Made by a program: the position numbers and the translations under genes
Notes under the pieces: generated by a model
The model's database searches: none
What the model saw: the letters and a program-made list of their open reading frames with translations, nothing else
Told to the model about the DNA's origin: nothing
Shown here: piece after piece, positions 1 through 10,384 of the stretch
Position numbering within the stretch: position 1 is the stretch's first letter
Layout: each line of letters starts with the position of its first letter
NCBI GenBank assembly: GCA_963922205.1
Contig: CAWUHX010000372.1
Coordinates: 1-64,000, forward strand
Length of the DNA: 64,000 nt
Origin: Romanomermis culicivorax
Lineage: Eukaryota; Nematoda; Enoplea; Mermithida; Mermithidae
Direction of reading: 5' to 3'

Positions 1-430
1 TACCCTGCATACTCATATATTTTCGACAAAGTATGAGAGTTTACAAATAAATTGGTTTTAAAATTTTTCAAGTAAAATTCTAGAAATTACGACTTTTGAA
101 CACAAAATTCAAATCTAATTCTTGAAATAAATGTTCGGAAAATTGATTTTCCAGCGTCGCAGAATATCAATACCCAAAAAATTTTTCCGGCGCTTCGCGC
201 CGGAAAGATTACCATCCATTTTGGGTTCTCACTTGTCATCATAGAAAACCTAACCATCGATTTCTCATGTAGTTCTCAAATTCATTATGCTTTTGGATAG
301 TTTGCTTGAAAATGTGTTCCAATGCATGTAGATTAAACTTTGAACTCGAAAATTTCAATTTTTTCCTCAATTTTAATGAATTGACGGGTCTAAAAACACC
401 AGCAGGCTTGAAAAGGCTCAAAAACACCTA
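1..430 (-). repeat. Dispersed non-coding repeat (family R), inverted copy
   Basis: This segment matches, in reverse complement, the segment at about 22,330-22,660, including the stretch that reads to the left of the hairpin at 184-206. Related pieces occur near 11,400-11,520 and 14,820-14,940. The hairpin has 10-bp arms (184-193 and 197-206) around a TTC loop. I see no credible coding frame. It is high-copy interspersed DNA whose element type I cannot assign. Confidence 0.6.
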
Positions 431-990
431 AATAAAGCGCCTGTGAGCATTTTTAAGCGAAAAAAAACGACTTCGGGAAAATGGGGAAAATATTCTGATC
501 CTTTTCCCCATTTGGGTAAAAGGCCCGGGGGAAAAAAACAGTGCGCCGGCTATAACATTAATAATTGTCGTTATCTATTAAGTAGCTCAGGCGCGACTTT
601 TATCATGTCTACTTTCATTTATCACTTAATCTATAATAGTTTTCATAATCTTAAACGTATTATCTCCTGTTTTAATTGGAAATCTTCAATATTCTACAAC
701 AGCGTTTTTTTTTGTGCACGGACATTTGTGCCAATTGGCACATGAGGCCAAAAAAATTTGTGCCAATGGCACAAAATTTTTCTTTCCTACAAGAAACATA
801 CTGAAAACTGCGGAAAAATTTTAGGCCAAAATTTCGATAAAAAGTTAACGTTCAACGCATCAATTTTTTGTAAAAATTTTGTCCAACCTATTTACAGCTA
901 ACCATGTCAGTGAGATAACAATTAAGAAAAAACTGTGCTAGTAGCTCGGGGCGACTCGAAGAGAAATGGAATGCTAAGAAAATTCAAATA
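431..990. repeat. Dispersed repeat carrying a TGTGCCAATTGGCACA palindrome
   Basis: A 16-bp perfect palindrome lies at 727-742 and a related inverted pair follows at about 759-775. The same block, with the leader GTGCACGGACATTTGTG and the trailer ending in GCGGAAAAATT, recurs near 9,190-9,500, 14,200-14,330, 34,190-34,300 and 36,280-36,310. Short open frames here look like chance. Confidence 0.5.
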
Positions 991-1224
991 ACTCTAGAAC
1001 AGGGTTAGCAAGGCTTTGGTTTTTTGGTTTCTGGTTTTTTTTGGTTTTTTAAAAAAACCAAAAAATTGGAAAATCTCTGGTTTTTTGGTTTTTTTTGATT
1101 TTTTTCCAAAATCATTGGGAAAAATGTTTTTTCACATTAGTCGATCTTCTAGCCATCAGAGGTCCCCAAGGTCGAAAATTTAGGTAGGGGTAAAATCGTA
1201 AATTTTAGGGGTAGTACTTGAAAT

Positions 1225-3175
1225 CAGGGTTGGCAAAAACCAAACTTTTGAAATTTCGACTTTTTTGGTTCTTTAGTGGTTTTTAATGGTTTTTTAATGG
1301 TTTTTTCGGTTTTTCTATGTTTTTTTAGTGGTTTTTTTCTGGTTTAATTCTTTAGAATGTTTGGTACATCAGAATAACTATGTAAAAAAGTGCTGGAAGC
1401 TCCCTGTATCATCTAAGACTAGTTAGGGAGCCGTAAAATGGCAGCTAGAAGTATTAATCTTATCAGAAGTGTCATTATTTTATGCTATAGGAAATGCCTA
1501 TTTAGCAATGGAAATACAGTAATAGTGTCATGCGTGAGAAAATAAGAGAATAGATGATGATGCAGATGAGAATTTAGCTGTGTAGCTTGACGATTTATCG
1601 CGCGTTTTAGAAGAGACGTACGGAACGTAGAAGAGCGTGTAGAACGCTAGAAACGGAACACTCGGAGTGTTTTACGAAATCAAAGCAACGATAGTCGAAC
1701 GCAGGAGATTGACGGGCTCGTAGAGAGCGCTGTGTCAATTATCCAGGGATCTTCACTCAGGTTGTCAAAGGTTTTCGGATGCCGAAACTCGGGCCGTGCT
1801 ATCTTAACCGCTTAGGAGTTTCACCTGAATACTCAAACTATTTTCCAAATAGTTTGACTCACTTAGAACACACTTTTCACACAATTTACTAATATACAAA
1901 ATCGCCGCCTCACACTTTTCCAGACAAACAACAAAACACAACCGTCTGGCTACAGTACAACGGAATCTAATGAAAAACATTTTCATAATTTCTTCACGTC
2001 GTAGCCACGCCTCTCCGCAGGTCTTGTCACGATCTTTCTCTTTCGAACTTGCTGATCTTTTTTCGAAAACAACACGAACTTTACAAATACGCCGAATCAC
2101 TCCACAACAATAGTGAGCACATAAAAAAGGAACTATGAGTGAAGAACACAAGAAAAGTAAAAATGGAACAGAGCATGCGATATGTAAGAGGCAAATTCAA
2201 GGAAAAGATGAAAAATTACAAATAAAGAGAAATATACAATACACAATGTATGTAATCAAAACTCAAAAGAAATCAACTACAGATTACAGAATTGTATCAA
2301 TGCATCACATATATACATATGCACAGAGAAGTTGAAATGACACAATTTTCAGGTATACCGTTTTTGATAAGAGGGTTTTAAATTGATAGATTATTACATA
2401 TGTTATTAATATTACAAACTGCAGTCGAATGTCACACATAGACATTACAGATGTTTCCAAATTTTTGCTTCTCAAACCTGTCTGCGAGCTATAACTACAT
2501 CAAGTGGGTCTTTATATATTATTCTCCCTTGCATGATAGATACATATTTTTGTATGATTTTTTCTACTTAGTAGCGACGTCAAGTCCCATAAAAATGAAC
2601 CACTCAAATGCTCCTCTCTTTGTTAACCTACAGTATGCTTGACTGATCTGTATAAAATTTTATTATGGTTGTCTCATTTATATTCTGAAATTTCGAGCTA
2701 AGAAAATTAAAAAGCTTACTGTAACAATAAATTCAGTAATATTAAACTCAATCATATTTTATAACATTTTGAAGATGATGTGGATCAATGGATGTCACCC
2801 CGTATGGTCGGAGTACACTCCAGGAAAGATTTAGTGTCTATTTTTTTGTGAGCAAATTATAGCAAAGTTGACTCATACACTAAATGTGTGGTTGCAAGAT
2901 GGATACAAAGGATATCGATTGATTTATATTATATCTTTTGAGTACGAAATGTATCATAAAAATACGACTTTTTTCTACTTTGTAATGAAGTCAATTCAAC
3001 TAAATTAATTGTTTTGTTGATTTAGATAGACACCAATACATGCCTAGAAGATCGACTAATGCGAAAAACAGTTTCCCAATGATTTTGGAAAAAAACCAAA
3101 AAACCAGAGATTTTCCAATATTTTGGTTTTTCTAAAAAACCAAAAAACCAAAAAACCAAAGCCTTGCCAACCCTG
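1225..3175 (+). mobile_element. hAT-like element A inserted into B
   Basis: The ends are CAGGGTTGGCAAAAACC and, inward from the right, CAGGGTTGGCAAGGC. The 8-bp duplication CTTGAAAT is exact (1217-1224 and 3176-3183) and interrupts B at the same point where the uninterrupted sister copy (near 18,230) reads through. A solo LTR sits inside. A frame of about 66 codons at 2135-2335 is also present in A' (4798-5001, minus), but the similarity is no greater than that of the surrounding DNA, so I do not call it a gene. Confidence 0.85.
1526..2109. mobile_element. Solo LTR inserted in element A
   Basis: This 584-bp block is absent from the otherwise collinear copy A'. It begins TGTCATG, ends CAACA (TG...CA), and is flanked by the 4-bp duplication ATAG (1522-1525 and 2110-2113). 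Its base composition is clearly less AT-rich than its surroundings. These are the expected features of an LTR left by LTR-LTR recombination. Its start resembles that of the proposed LTR at 61,723, but I cannot show they are one family. The transcription direction is unknown. Confidence 0.75.
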
Positions 3176-3383
3176 CTTGAAATATGCGGTGTCCTTTTTT
3201 TTTGCTCCCAACTTTTTGCTCAGGAGGGGGGAGTTGTAATTTCTCGAACTTACAAAAATGATCAATGGCCCTACTATTTCAACTCCATTTTCCAGCTCCC
3301 AATCATGCAACTTTAATGCACTAATTATATGTACAGAATAGTCACACTTCCCGCACATTTCAAGAATCGGGCACAACATACAT

Positions 3384-3775
3384 TTGGAAACATTGTTTCA
3401 ACCAGCATCTTCAGCAGTATGGGCTTCTCCCATCACTGATTAGGCTTGGAACAGTGCTTCCAATTGAAAGTCTTGATGCTGAATGTGGCTTTAGTATTAT
3501 TAATTCCATTAGACTATGAACTACGAGTTTGAAACCAAGTATCACTCCTGATCCACGTCAACAGACCTCACATGTCTCAACTCATAGCAGGAAAGTATGC
3601 CACAGCTTGGGTAACCATATACGCACAGAAGACCCAACGCAGAAGGGGGGAAAAGGAAAGGAGAGCATGAAGTGGCAGAATTTTAAGAACATAATGTTTT
3701 TCTTCCCAAGTGGCGATTTTTTGATTAATCACATATACATAAGTCATTATTTCATCTCCCAATTATATTTATAAT
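3384..3775 (+). pseudogene. hAT transposase C-terminal relic in element B
   Basis: Codons in this part of B read like the end of a hAT transposase of the long-chain type (a tract like RLGTVLPIE, then DAECGFSIIN). The parallel frame in the sister copy is at 18,428-18,700. In better preserved hAT proteins this region forms the C-terminal dimerisation domain. The frame is shifted and has stops, so no protein is expected. The assignment is from pattern memory, supported by the 8-bp TSDs of the host element. Confidence 0.45.
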
Positions 3776-4047
3776 GATTTCCTACAAGTAGTATATATTA
3801 ATGTGCTGATATCCTTTCCTAAAAATCGCTATATGGCACAGAAGTTGCATAATTTCCCATTATCATTTGCTCAGTAAACGTGTCAAAAAGAGCAGTGAGT
3901 AATTCCTCAGAATCACACATTCTACAATTTTTCTCGAATTAGTACAAACTACTGGGGAGAGGATGAAGTCTACCAAAATTTTTTGCTATAGTGAGCTGTT
4001 TTTATGGGGGTAGTAAATGAATTTCCAAATCTAAGATGGGGGTAATA

Positions 4048-4078
4048 CCCCCCCCCCCATACCCCCCGCCCCCCCCCA
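4048..4078 (+). repeat. C-rich low-complexity tract near the right end of element B
   Basis: Runs of C broken by ATA and G occupy 31 bases. The sister element has a much shorter C run at the same place (about 19,146-19,153), so the run has expanded or contracted since the copies diverged. It may be error-prone in assembly. Confidence 0.8.
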
Positions 4079-6069
4079 ATGGGCTGCTCTGCTAGGCATG
4101 TATTGCTGTCTATCTAAATCAACAAAACAATTAATTTAGTTGAATTTATTTCACTACAAGGTAGAAAAAAGTCGTATTTTTATGATACATTTCCTACTCA
4201 AAAGATGTAAAATCAATTGATATCCTTTGTATCCATATTGCAACCACACATTTAGTATATGAGTCAACTTTGCTATAATTTGCTCACAAAAAAGTAGACA
4301 CTAAATCTTTCGTGGAGTGTACTCCGACCATACGGGGTGACATCCATTGATCCATATCATCTTCAAAATGTTATAGAATATGATTGAGTTTAATATACTG
4401 AATTTATTGTTACGGTAAGCTTTTTAATTTTCTTAGCTCGAAATTTCAAAATATAAATGAGACAATAATAAAATTTTATACAGATCAGTTAAGCATACTG
4501 TAGTTTAACAAAGAGAGGAGCTTTTGAGTGGTTCATTTTTAATGGGACTTGACGTCGCTACTAAGTAGAAAAAATCGTACAAAAATATGTATGTATCTAT
4601 CATGCAAGCGAGAATTGTGTATATATAATAAGACCCATTTGCTGTAGTTATAGGTCCCAGACAGGTTTGAAAAGCAAACATTTGGAAACATCTGAAATGT
4701 CTATGTGTGACCTTCAACTGCAGTTTGCAATATTAATAACATTATGTAATAATCTATCAATTTAAACCCCTTTTATCGAAAACAGTATACCTAAAAATTA
4801 TGTCATTTCAACTTCTCTGTGCATATGTATATATGTGATGCATTGATACAATTCTGTAGTTGATTTCTTCTGAGTTTTGATTACGTACATTGTGTATTGT
4901 ATATTTCTCTTTATTTGTAATTTTTCTTCTTTTCCTTGAATTCGCCCCTTACATATCGCATGCTCTGTCCCATTTTTACTTTTCTTGTGTTCTTTACTCA
5001 TGGTTCCTTTTTAATGTGCCCACTATTACTGTATTTCTATTGCTAAATAGGGATTTCCTATAAGTATAAAATAATGACACTCCTGATAAGATTGATACTT
5101 CTAGCTGCCATTTTACGGCTCCCTAAATAGTCTCAGATGATACAGGGAGCTTCCAGCACTTTTTTACATAGTTATTTTGATGTACCAAACATTCTAAAGA
5201 ATTAAACCAGAAAAAAACCACTAAAAACCAAAAAAAAACCATAAAAAACTACTAAAAAAACCAAAAAGTCAAAATTTCAAAAGTTTGGTTTTTGCAAACC
5301 CTGCTCTAGAATGGTTCAGGAATTTCAAATTGATTCAATTTTCGACTAAGGTAAAGTGGGGTAACTTTGGTCAAAATCGAGTCAATTCTACTTCTCCAAC
5401 ATATAATTTGTTATACAGGGAATTCATAAAAATGTTTCATTGAATTCATATGTCGAAAATGTCAGACTAATCGATTAAACACATCATTTCATAAGTAGCG
5501 TGCAGATTTAACCTACCATGGATCGTTGAAAAGAGCTCACTTTTTGACCAATGTTACCCACCATGGTGGTCAACTTTGGTCGCCATAATAATTTCTGTTC
5601 AAGTTACTTTTTCGACAAGTAAAATCGTTATATCTCATCTCAGATAGAACGTAACAAAACAAATTTTGGATATGAGGTAACATTACCATCGATCTTTATT
5701 GTCACAAAATTTCAGCTGAAAATGATGAATATCCTCAACAGCAAAAAAGTTTTCGTAAATCTACTCCCAGCTGTCCCTATGGTGGGTAACTTTGGTCAAT
5801 TGACCTAAAAAAGTGCCTGACGTGGAAAATATTGTGTTATTCAGATACAGCAAGTTAAGAGGTACATGAAAATATCAATATGAATGAAAATAAAAATATC
5901 AATCGTTCAAAATTTATTAACGGAAAAAAATTAACGTGTCGACCAATGTCACCCACCCATTGGTGGGGTAACATTGGTCGACACACAAAAATATGTGGTA
6001 AAGTAAAACAATGATAAATGTGCATTTTCAAGATCAAAATACATGAGATTAACCAAATTTAAAGGAAGA

Positions 6070-7646
6070 TTAATTGTTATGAGTAACACAAACTTGAGAA
6101 ATAAAATCACCAGTGGGATCAAAATCATCAGCCAAACAGTTACCACATATCCACCTATCACAGCACACCCAGTCTTTTTTGTACTTTTTCTTGTAAATTG
6201 TCCATTGAATACGGCAAATGCGACACACATTAGTGCTTTTAGCTTTTTTCGCTTCTTTCAATTCTTTCAGTTGTGCATGGACTTCTGGTTCCATCAAAGA
6301 TTGGCCAAGCACATGACAAAGACGTTTTCTGGACTTTTTCGACTCGGTTTTTTTAGCACTGAAGATACTTGATGACACTGGCTGTCATACATCTCGATGG
6401 TGTAACCTCATTGATGGTGTGGGCATTTCTGAAAATTTTAGATATCATTCCTCTGTAAATTTTGTAACAAAAGTACATACTTTCAAACATTGAAGTCAAT
6501 GACGGAAAAGACAATACCGATAAATTTTGTTGTACTTCGTTTGTTGTACTATTATATGCATTAATTTAGTATTTAATCGCATATAAATGTTCAAAAGTGT
6601 CTATAAGGTACCCTTTGATAGTGGACTGAACATTAAAGAAGCCGATGTATTTTCGGGCAAGTTCAGTTTCTCTAAAAACAAATTATCATTGAGTAATTTA
6701 GTGTGGTTTTAGAAAATATACTTACTGTCAGACTTTGGAGTTGATGCATTTCGAGTTTTTTGAAATGGTTCGAGAGTTGTTTGGTCACCTAAATATTTTA
6801 AATTATACTTTTGCTTTGTCACCATAAATATCACTATGTTTTATATACTTTCTTCTTCATAGGCAAAGGCACTACTTTCACCACAAAATTTGGCCATAAC
6901 TTTGTCACGATGCATTGGGTATAAACTGCTACCCTTGAAATCAGATTTGAAATGATTTTGCTTGAAAGACTTTTGAACCAACTTTTTCAATAAAGCAGGA
7001 ATGCTTTTTTCGAAACTTTTCCCATTGAATTCGATTTACTATGTTATGTAAATAAAAATTTTAAGGATGAATACATATCTGGCGATTGGTAGATATTAAA
7101 TTTGAATTGGGTATTTACCTGTACGCATCCACTATTTAACACCAAGCTGCTTTGATGGGTTTGTACACACCAACATCGAGAGGTTGCAGAGCATGGCTAG
7201 TATGGGACAGCAAAAGAAGCAATGTAATTTTTTTTCAGCTGCTTTTATTGCTAATCTGTAACCGATATGAGATGAATGCCCATCCATAATCAGAATATGA
7301 TGCTCAGAATCACTTGTTTTGCGAATACAAATGGCAAAAAGTTGTTGTAAAACCAATCATAGAAACATCTAAATGAAAGAATCATGAGACAAAGAGATGT
7401 AACAAAAAATCAATGAATTACTTTCCATCCATCCATTTTCTGTAACAGCATAGGGAATGAATCCAACCCACCTAAGCACCAATCGTCCCACAAATTCTTG
7501 CCATCATAGACTACTAGAAGTGGTACACTATCACCTGTTGAGTAATTATTCAGGTATTTGCGAGCATCTAGCTTTCTTTTGTAATGCCTGACCATATTGT
7601 GATGTACGTAAACGATGAAAATTATATACAGGATAAAATAATTCAT
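6070..7646 (-). pseudogene. pogo/DDE_1-type transposase relic
   Basis: The minus strand reads, in order, a block at 7410-7646 with YDGKNLWDDW and KMDGW, then at 7132-7356 ILIMDGHSSH (second catalytic Asp), and after a frameshift LQPLDVGVYKPIK (third Asp). A separate C-terminal frame at 6070-6378 has a PHD-like cysteine cluster (CRIC, then CCDRWICGNC). DGHSSH and LQPLDVG are family signatures of DDE_1 transposases, and a Cys-rich C-terminal finger is common in them. The frames are separated by stops and shifts, and the first Asp and the DNA-binding domain were not found, so the gene is dead. Introns are possible between blocks but were not resolved. Confidence 0.7.
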
Positions 7647-8118
7647 CTAAAAAAGAAGTAAGATCAAATTATTATAGGTAGAAAAATGTGTGGCACCAAA
7701 AATTTTAATTTGACCAAAGTTACCCGCCAAAATATGTGACTAAAGTTACCCACCCTGGCCAAAGTTTCCCGCCAACCGGCCAAAGTTTCCTGCTTTTGGA
7801 CCAATTTTTTTGCTCAAAAATGGGTAGTTATTTTTTTGTACAAAACAGAAAAGAGAAACTCTCTAAAGACACTTAATTGTTAGTGAAAGTTTTGAGTGAT
7901 GCAGATGAGTGGAACCCAAATTTTTTTCAATTTGAAAATTTTCATTAAAAAAATGGCAACTTTATCCACCCACAAATTTCTCAATTTTATTTGGATTTCA
8001 ATTTTCTTTCACAGTAACATGCACTGATCACTTAGATATTAGTGTGCCAAGTTGTATCTGCATACCTTACATGTTGAGGCAACCTTTTCCCGCTACTCGG
8101 GGCTTCAGTAAAAGTTAG

Positions 8119-8191
8119 GCCCGGTCTGGGACTTGAACCCAGGACCTTGCGGCTACCGTCCCCACGCTCTAACCAACTGAGCCAACCGAGC
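8119..8191 (-). tRNA. tRNA-like domain, copy 1 (SINE head or tRNA pseudogene)
   Basis: The minus strand folds by eye as a cloverleaf: acceptor GCTCGGT with ACCGGGC (one G-T pair), D stem GCTC/GAGC, T stem CTGGG/CCCAG. The anticodon stem has one mismatch in this copy only (TGGGG against CCGCA). The loop ACGGTAG would give anticodon GGT (threonine), but position 33 is C instead of the usual T. Its place inside a repeated unit argues against an ordinary tRNA gene. Confidence 0.45.
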
Positions 8192-8347
8192 AGCGGGAAA
8201 GGCGCTCTCTTTTTGCAACAATTCGTAGTTGAGGTGGCTGCTTTGGCCACTCTCAACATCCCTCCGCCGTCGAGTTTGACGGACCGTCAAGGGCCACCAG
8301 TGTTGAGGCAACCTGTTCCCGCCACTCGGGGCTTCAGTAAAAGTTAG

Positions 8348-8420
8348 GCTCGGTCTGGGACTTGAACCCAGGACCTTGCGGCTACCGTCCGCATGCTCTA
8401 ACCAACTGAGCCAACCGAGC
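8348..8420 (-). tRNA. tRNA-like domain, copy 2
   Basis: Same fold as copy 1, with a perfect seven-pair acceptor stem (GCTCGGT with ACCGAGC). The anticodon stem reads TGCGG in copy 3 but TGCGG with a T-for-C neighbour change here. Internal pol III promoter boxes are kept. This copy is the best candidate for a transcribed RNA among the three. Confidence 0.45.
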
Positions 8421-8577
8421 AGCGGGAAAGGTGCTCTCTTTTTGCAACAATTCGTAGTTGAGGTGGCTGCTTTGGCCACTCTCAACATCCCTCCGCCGTC
8501 GAGTTTGACGGACTGTCAAGGGCCACCAGTGTTGAGGCAACCTTTTCCCCGCTACTCGGGGCTTCAGTAAAAGTTAG

Positions 8578-8650
8578 GCCCGGTCTGGGACTTGAACCCA
8601 GGACCTTGCGGCTACCATCCGCACGCTCTAACCAACTGAGCCAACCGAGC
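8578..8650 (-). tRNA. tRNA-like domain, copy 3
   Basis: Acceptor, D and T stems can all pair, and the A and B boxes are the same as in the other copies. The loop carries one base change relative to copies 1 and 2 (ACCATCC on the plus strand instead of ACCGTCC), which would alter the anticodon. Drift in the loop with kept promoter boxes suits a SINE head better than a decoding tRNA. Confidence 0.4.
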
Positions 8651-8778
8651 AGCGGGAAAGGCGCTCTCTTTTTGCAACAATTCGTAGTTGAGGTGGCTGC
8701 TTTGGCCACTCTCAACATACAGAGGAAAAATTCGGCGATGTTTCAAGTGAAACTGACCAAAGTTACCCCACTTTACCT

Positions 8779-9759
8779 TACGGATCTATCTTATTATAAA
8801 TAAGAACAATGTGAAGAGTGAAAATAGTCGGAAATTGTATAAATTTTCGGTCGGAACAATGTATCATTACCAACAACACCGAATTTTCTATTTGAATGAA
8901 TCAAGCTCGAAAAGTAAGGATTTCAGTTTCAAATCCGAATGTGACTGAATGAACAGTGAAGAATTTAGAATTTATTTCCATTCATCATTCATTGACAGCC
9001 TATAAACTTTGCTGCAACGATGCCGATCGACTGTTCGAAGATAACTCATTCGCATTCGGGTCAAATACGAGTATAGCTATAATATTATATTCATCATTGA
9101 CTCGGCGCGAAGCGCCGAAAATCTTTTGCATTTTCGGCCCTTAAATCGTCTAAAGATCAAGGAAGTTTAAAGTTGAACAACCAAAAATTTTCGTGCCAAT
9201 TGGCACAAACGCTCAAAATTTTTTGTGCCATTATAAATTTTTTTATGCCAAAAACCATGTTTTGGCACAAAAAAAACACTGTTCTACAATAATATTTAAG
9301 GTAAAGTGGGGGTGACTTTGATCAGGGGCGACTTTGATCAGAGTATGGCATTTGATAACTATTTGAGATCAGTAGGTTTTTTTGCTGTGGAAACAACCCC
9401 TGCTGTGAGATGTCAAATTTAAACGCAGCTTGTAATATTTTTATCAAACTTTTGGCTTAAAAGCTTTCCGCAGTTTTCAGTATGTTTCTGGTAGAAAAAA
9501 ATTTTTTGTGCCATTGGCAATAATTTTTTTCTTTTATTTTTTTATTTAATATTTGAGGGTCTTTTTGCACACTGGGCCCATATTCAGAGGGGAGGGGAAG
9601 GGGGGAATCCCCCCCTAAATTTTTTTAGAATAAAATTTTCAGCAATATCATTGTACTTACACATCACAGTTCCCAAATTGAAGAATTATATTTGTATGCT
9701 TTTCGTCAAACATAGAATTTAGCCACTAATACTAGCACACATGAACTAACTGAAAATAA
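8779..9759. other. Gene-free stretch of repeat fragments
   Basis: It contains a GCGAAGC hairpin (9102-9118), a GTGCCAATTGGCAC palindrome (9193-9206), a lone pogo-like end (9300-9345) and part of the palindrome-bearing dispersed repeat. No coding frame can be supported. Confidence 0.6.
9300..9345 (+). repeat. Isolated end of a pogo-like element
   Basis: The sequence AGGTAAAGTGGGGGTGACTT followed by two GACTTTGATCAG words resembles the inverted ends of the 5,349-8,778 element. No partner end was found nearby. It is likely a relic of a related family. Confidence 0.5.
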
Positions 9760-10370
9760 GTCGTCTTTAAATGGTTGACATTGAGATTGGCAAATTTTTC
9801 TGCACAACAAAAAGAACTTTCTGCAAACAACGCATTATTTGCCCACACATTTTTTCCCTGGCCACGTTGGATGCTTTTTCAATAATTTGTTTCGGTTACA
9901 CGCCGTTTGTCTCTCGTTCCATGGTATTTGAAAAAATCTACCCGCCAGTTTGGTAGTATCTTTTCCTTTGCCCATGCTGTTTTCATTTTTTCTTGACTAC
10001 ACAATTTGCACGATACAATTTTGTTGGGATAGTCGATTATTTTGAGCCAAGGAAACTGTTTCAGCCATGACTGTTGGAATGAGTATGATTTCGAGATTTC
10101 GAAGTTTTGGCTTCCCTTTTTTTCAGAATTGGCTCAGAGGGTTCTTCTTGGACCACATTTTCTGCACACTGACTGTCATCCATCATTGAGCCATTGTCGT
10201 CGTCGTTGAGTAGAGACTCAACGTCCATTTCAGGTTCAGTCGGATTTGGCTCGGAAACAGCTTCTTGTGAAGTTAATTCATCAACTTTTTTAAAGAAATT
10301 CATAATAGACATCTGTAATGGTAAAATGTTTGCTATAATTAAGATGGATATGATTGTAAAGACAAGTTGA
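9760..10370 (-). pseudogene. hAT transposase N-terminal relic with a BED-type zinc finger
   Basis: The minus-strand frame begins MSIMNFFKKVDE (Met near 10,302), has an acidic linker, then after a frameshift reads WLKQFPWLKIIDYP, VSCKLC and ILPNWRVDFFKYHG. The C-x2-C, downstream tryptophan and histidine spacing fits the BED/TTF-type finger found at the N-terminus of many hAT transposases and ZNF862-like proteins. The second histidine position appears lost. Stops follow near 9,930. No core or C-terminal transposase sequence adjoins it, so it is a truncated relic. Confidence 0.55.
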
Positions 10371-10384
10371 CACGTTACGCGCAT

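Larger units (their letters stand above)
1157..4091 (+). mobile_element. hAT-like element B inserted into A'
   Basis: The ends are CAGAGGTCCCC on the left and, read inward, CAGAGCAGCCC on the right. The flanking duplication is CTAGCCAT/CTAGGCAT (1149-1156 and 4092-4099, 7 of 8 identical). Copy A splits it; B's own sequence is 1157-1224 plus 3176-4091. A sister copy at 18,164-19,166 is 1,003 bp with a perfect TSD, which confirms the boundaries. It carries fragments resembling the C-terminal part of a hAT transposase. Confidence 0.85.
1000..5303 (-). mobile_element. hAT-like element A' (outermost layer of a four-element nest)
   Basis: The left end reads CAGGGTTAGCAAGG and the right end, read inward, CAGGGTTTGCAAAAACC. 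Both are flanked by the exact 8-bp duplication CTCTAGAA (992-999 and 5304-5311). Element B interrupts it, so its own sequence is 1000-1156 plus about 4100-5303, roughly 1.36 kb. The inner copy A (1225-3175) is the same family in the opposite orientation. An 8-bp TSD and CAGGG-type ends are hAT characters. No intact transposase is visible, so it is probably non-autonomous. Confidence 0.85.
8073..8716 (-). repeat. Tandem array of a 229-bp tRNA-containing unit, 2.8 copies
   Basis: Units start at 8073, 8302 and 8531; the last is truncated at CTCTCAAC. Each unit begins GTTGAGGCAACC and ends near CTCAAC, so the array has GTTGAG/CTCAAC ends. Each contains one tRNA-like domain on the minus strand with consensus-like A box (TGGCTCAGTTGG) and B box (GGTTCAAGTCC). 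There is no A-rich tail. It could be a SINE that amplified tandemly after insertion. It lies within the pogo-like element. Confidence 0.85.
5349..8778 (-). mobile_element. pogo-like TA-flanked DNA transposon
   Basis: Inverted ends AGGTAAAGTGGGGTAACTTT are found at both sides, bounded by TA dinucleotides (5347-5348 and 8779-8780). Several more copies of GACCAAAGTTACCC-like words occur inside the ends and near 5,770, 5,940-5,985 and 7,710-7,790. A minus-strand transposase relic with DDE_1 hallmarks lies inside. TA target, terminal type and transposase agree on the pogo/Tigger group. A triple tRNA-like array (8073-8716) has been inserted near its right end. Confidence 0.8.

Noticed and set aside
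2135-2335. Conserved small protein of element A (also at 4798-5001 on the minus strand)
   Set aside because: The two copies are similar along the whole element, not more in this frame than elsewhere, and their ends differ by frameshift, so there is no sign of coding constraint.
1225-5303. One large palindromic (foldback) element
   Set aside because: The inverted symmetry comes from two copies of the same hAT-like family, A and A', in opposite orientation, each with its own 8-bp duplication and separated by element B.
8119-8650. Three functional tRNA-Thr genes
   Set aside because: They lie in a 229-bp tandem unit inside a transposon, position 33 is not T, and copy 3 has a changed anticodon loop. 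A SINE head or tRNA pseudogene fits better.
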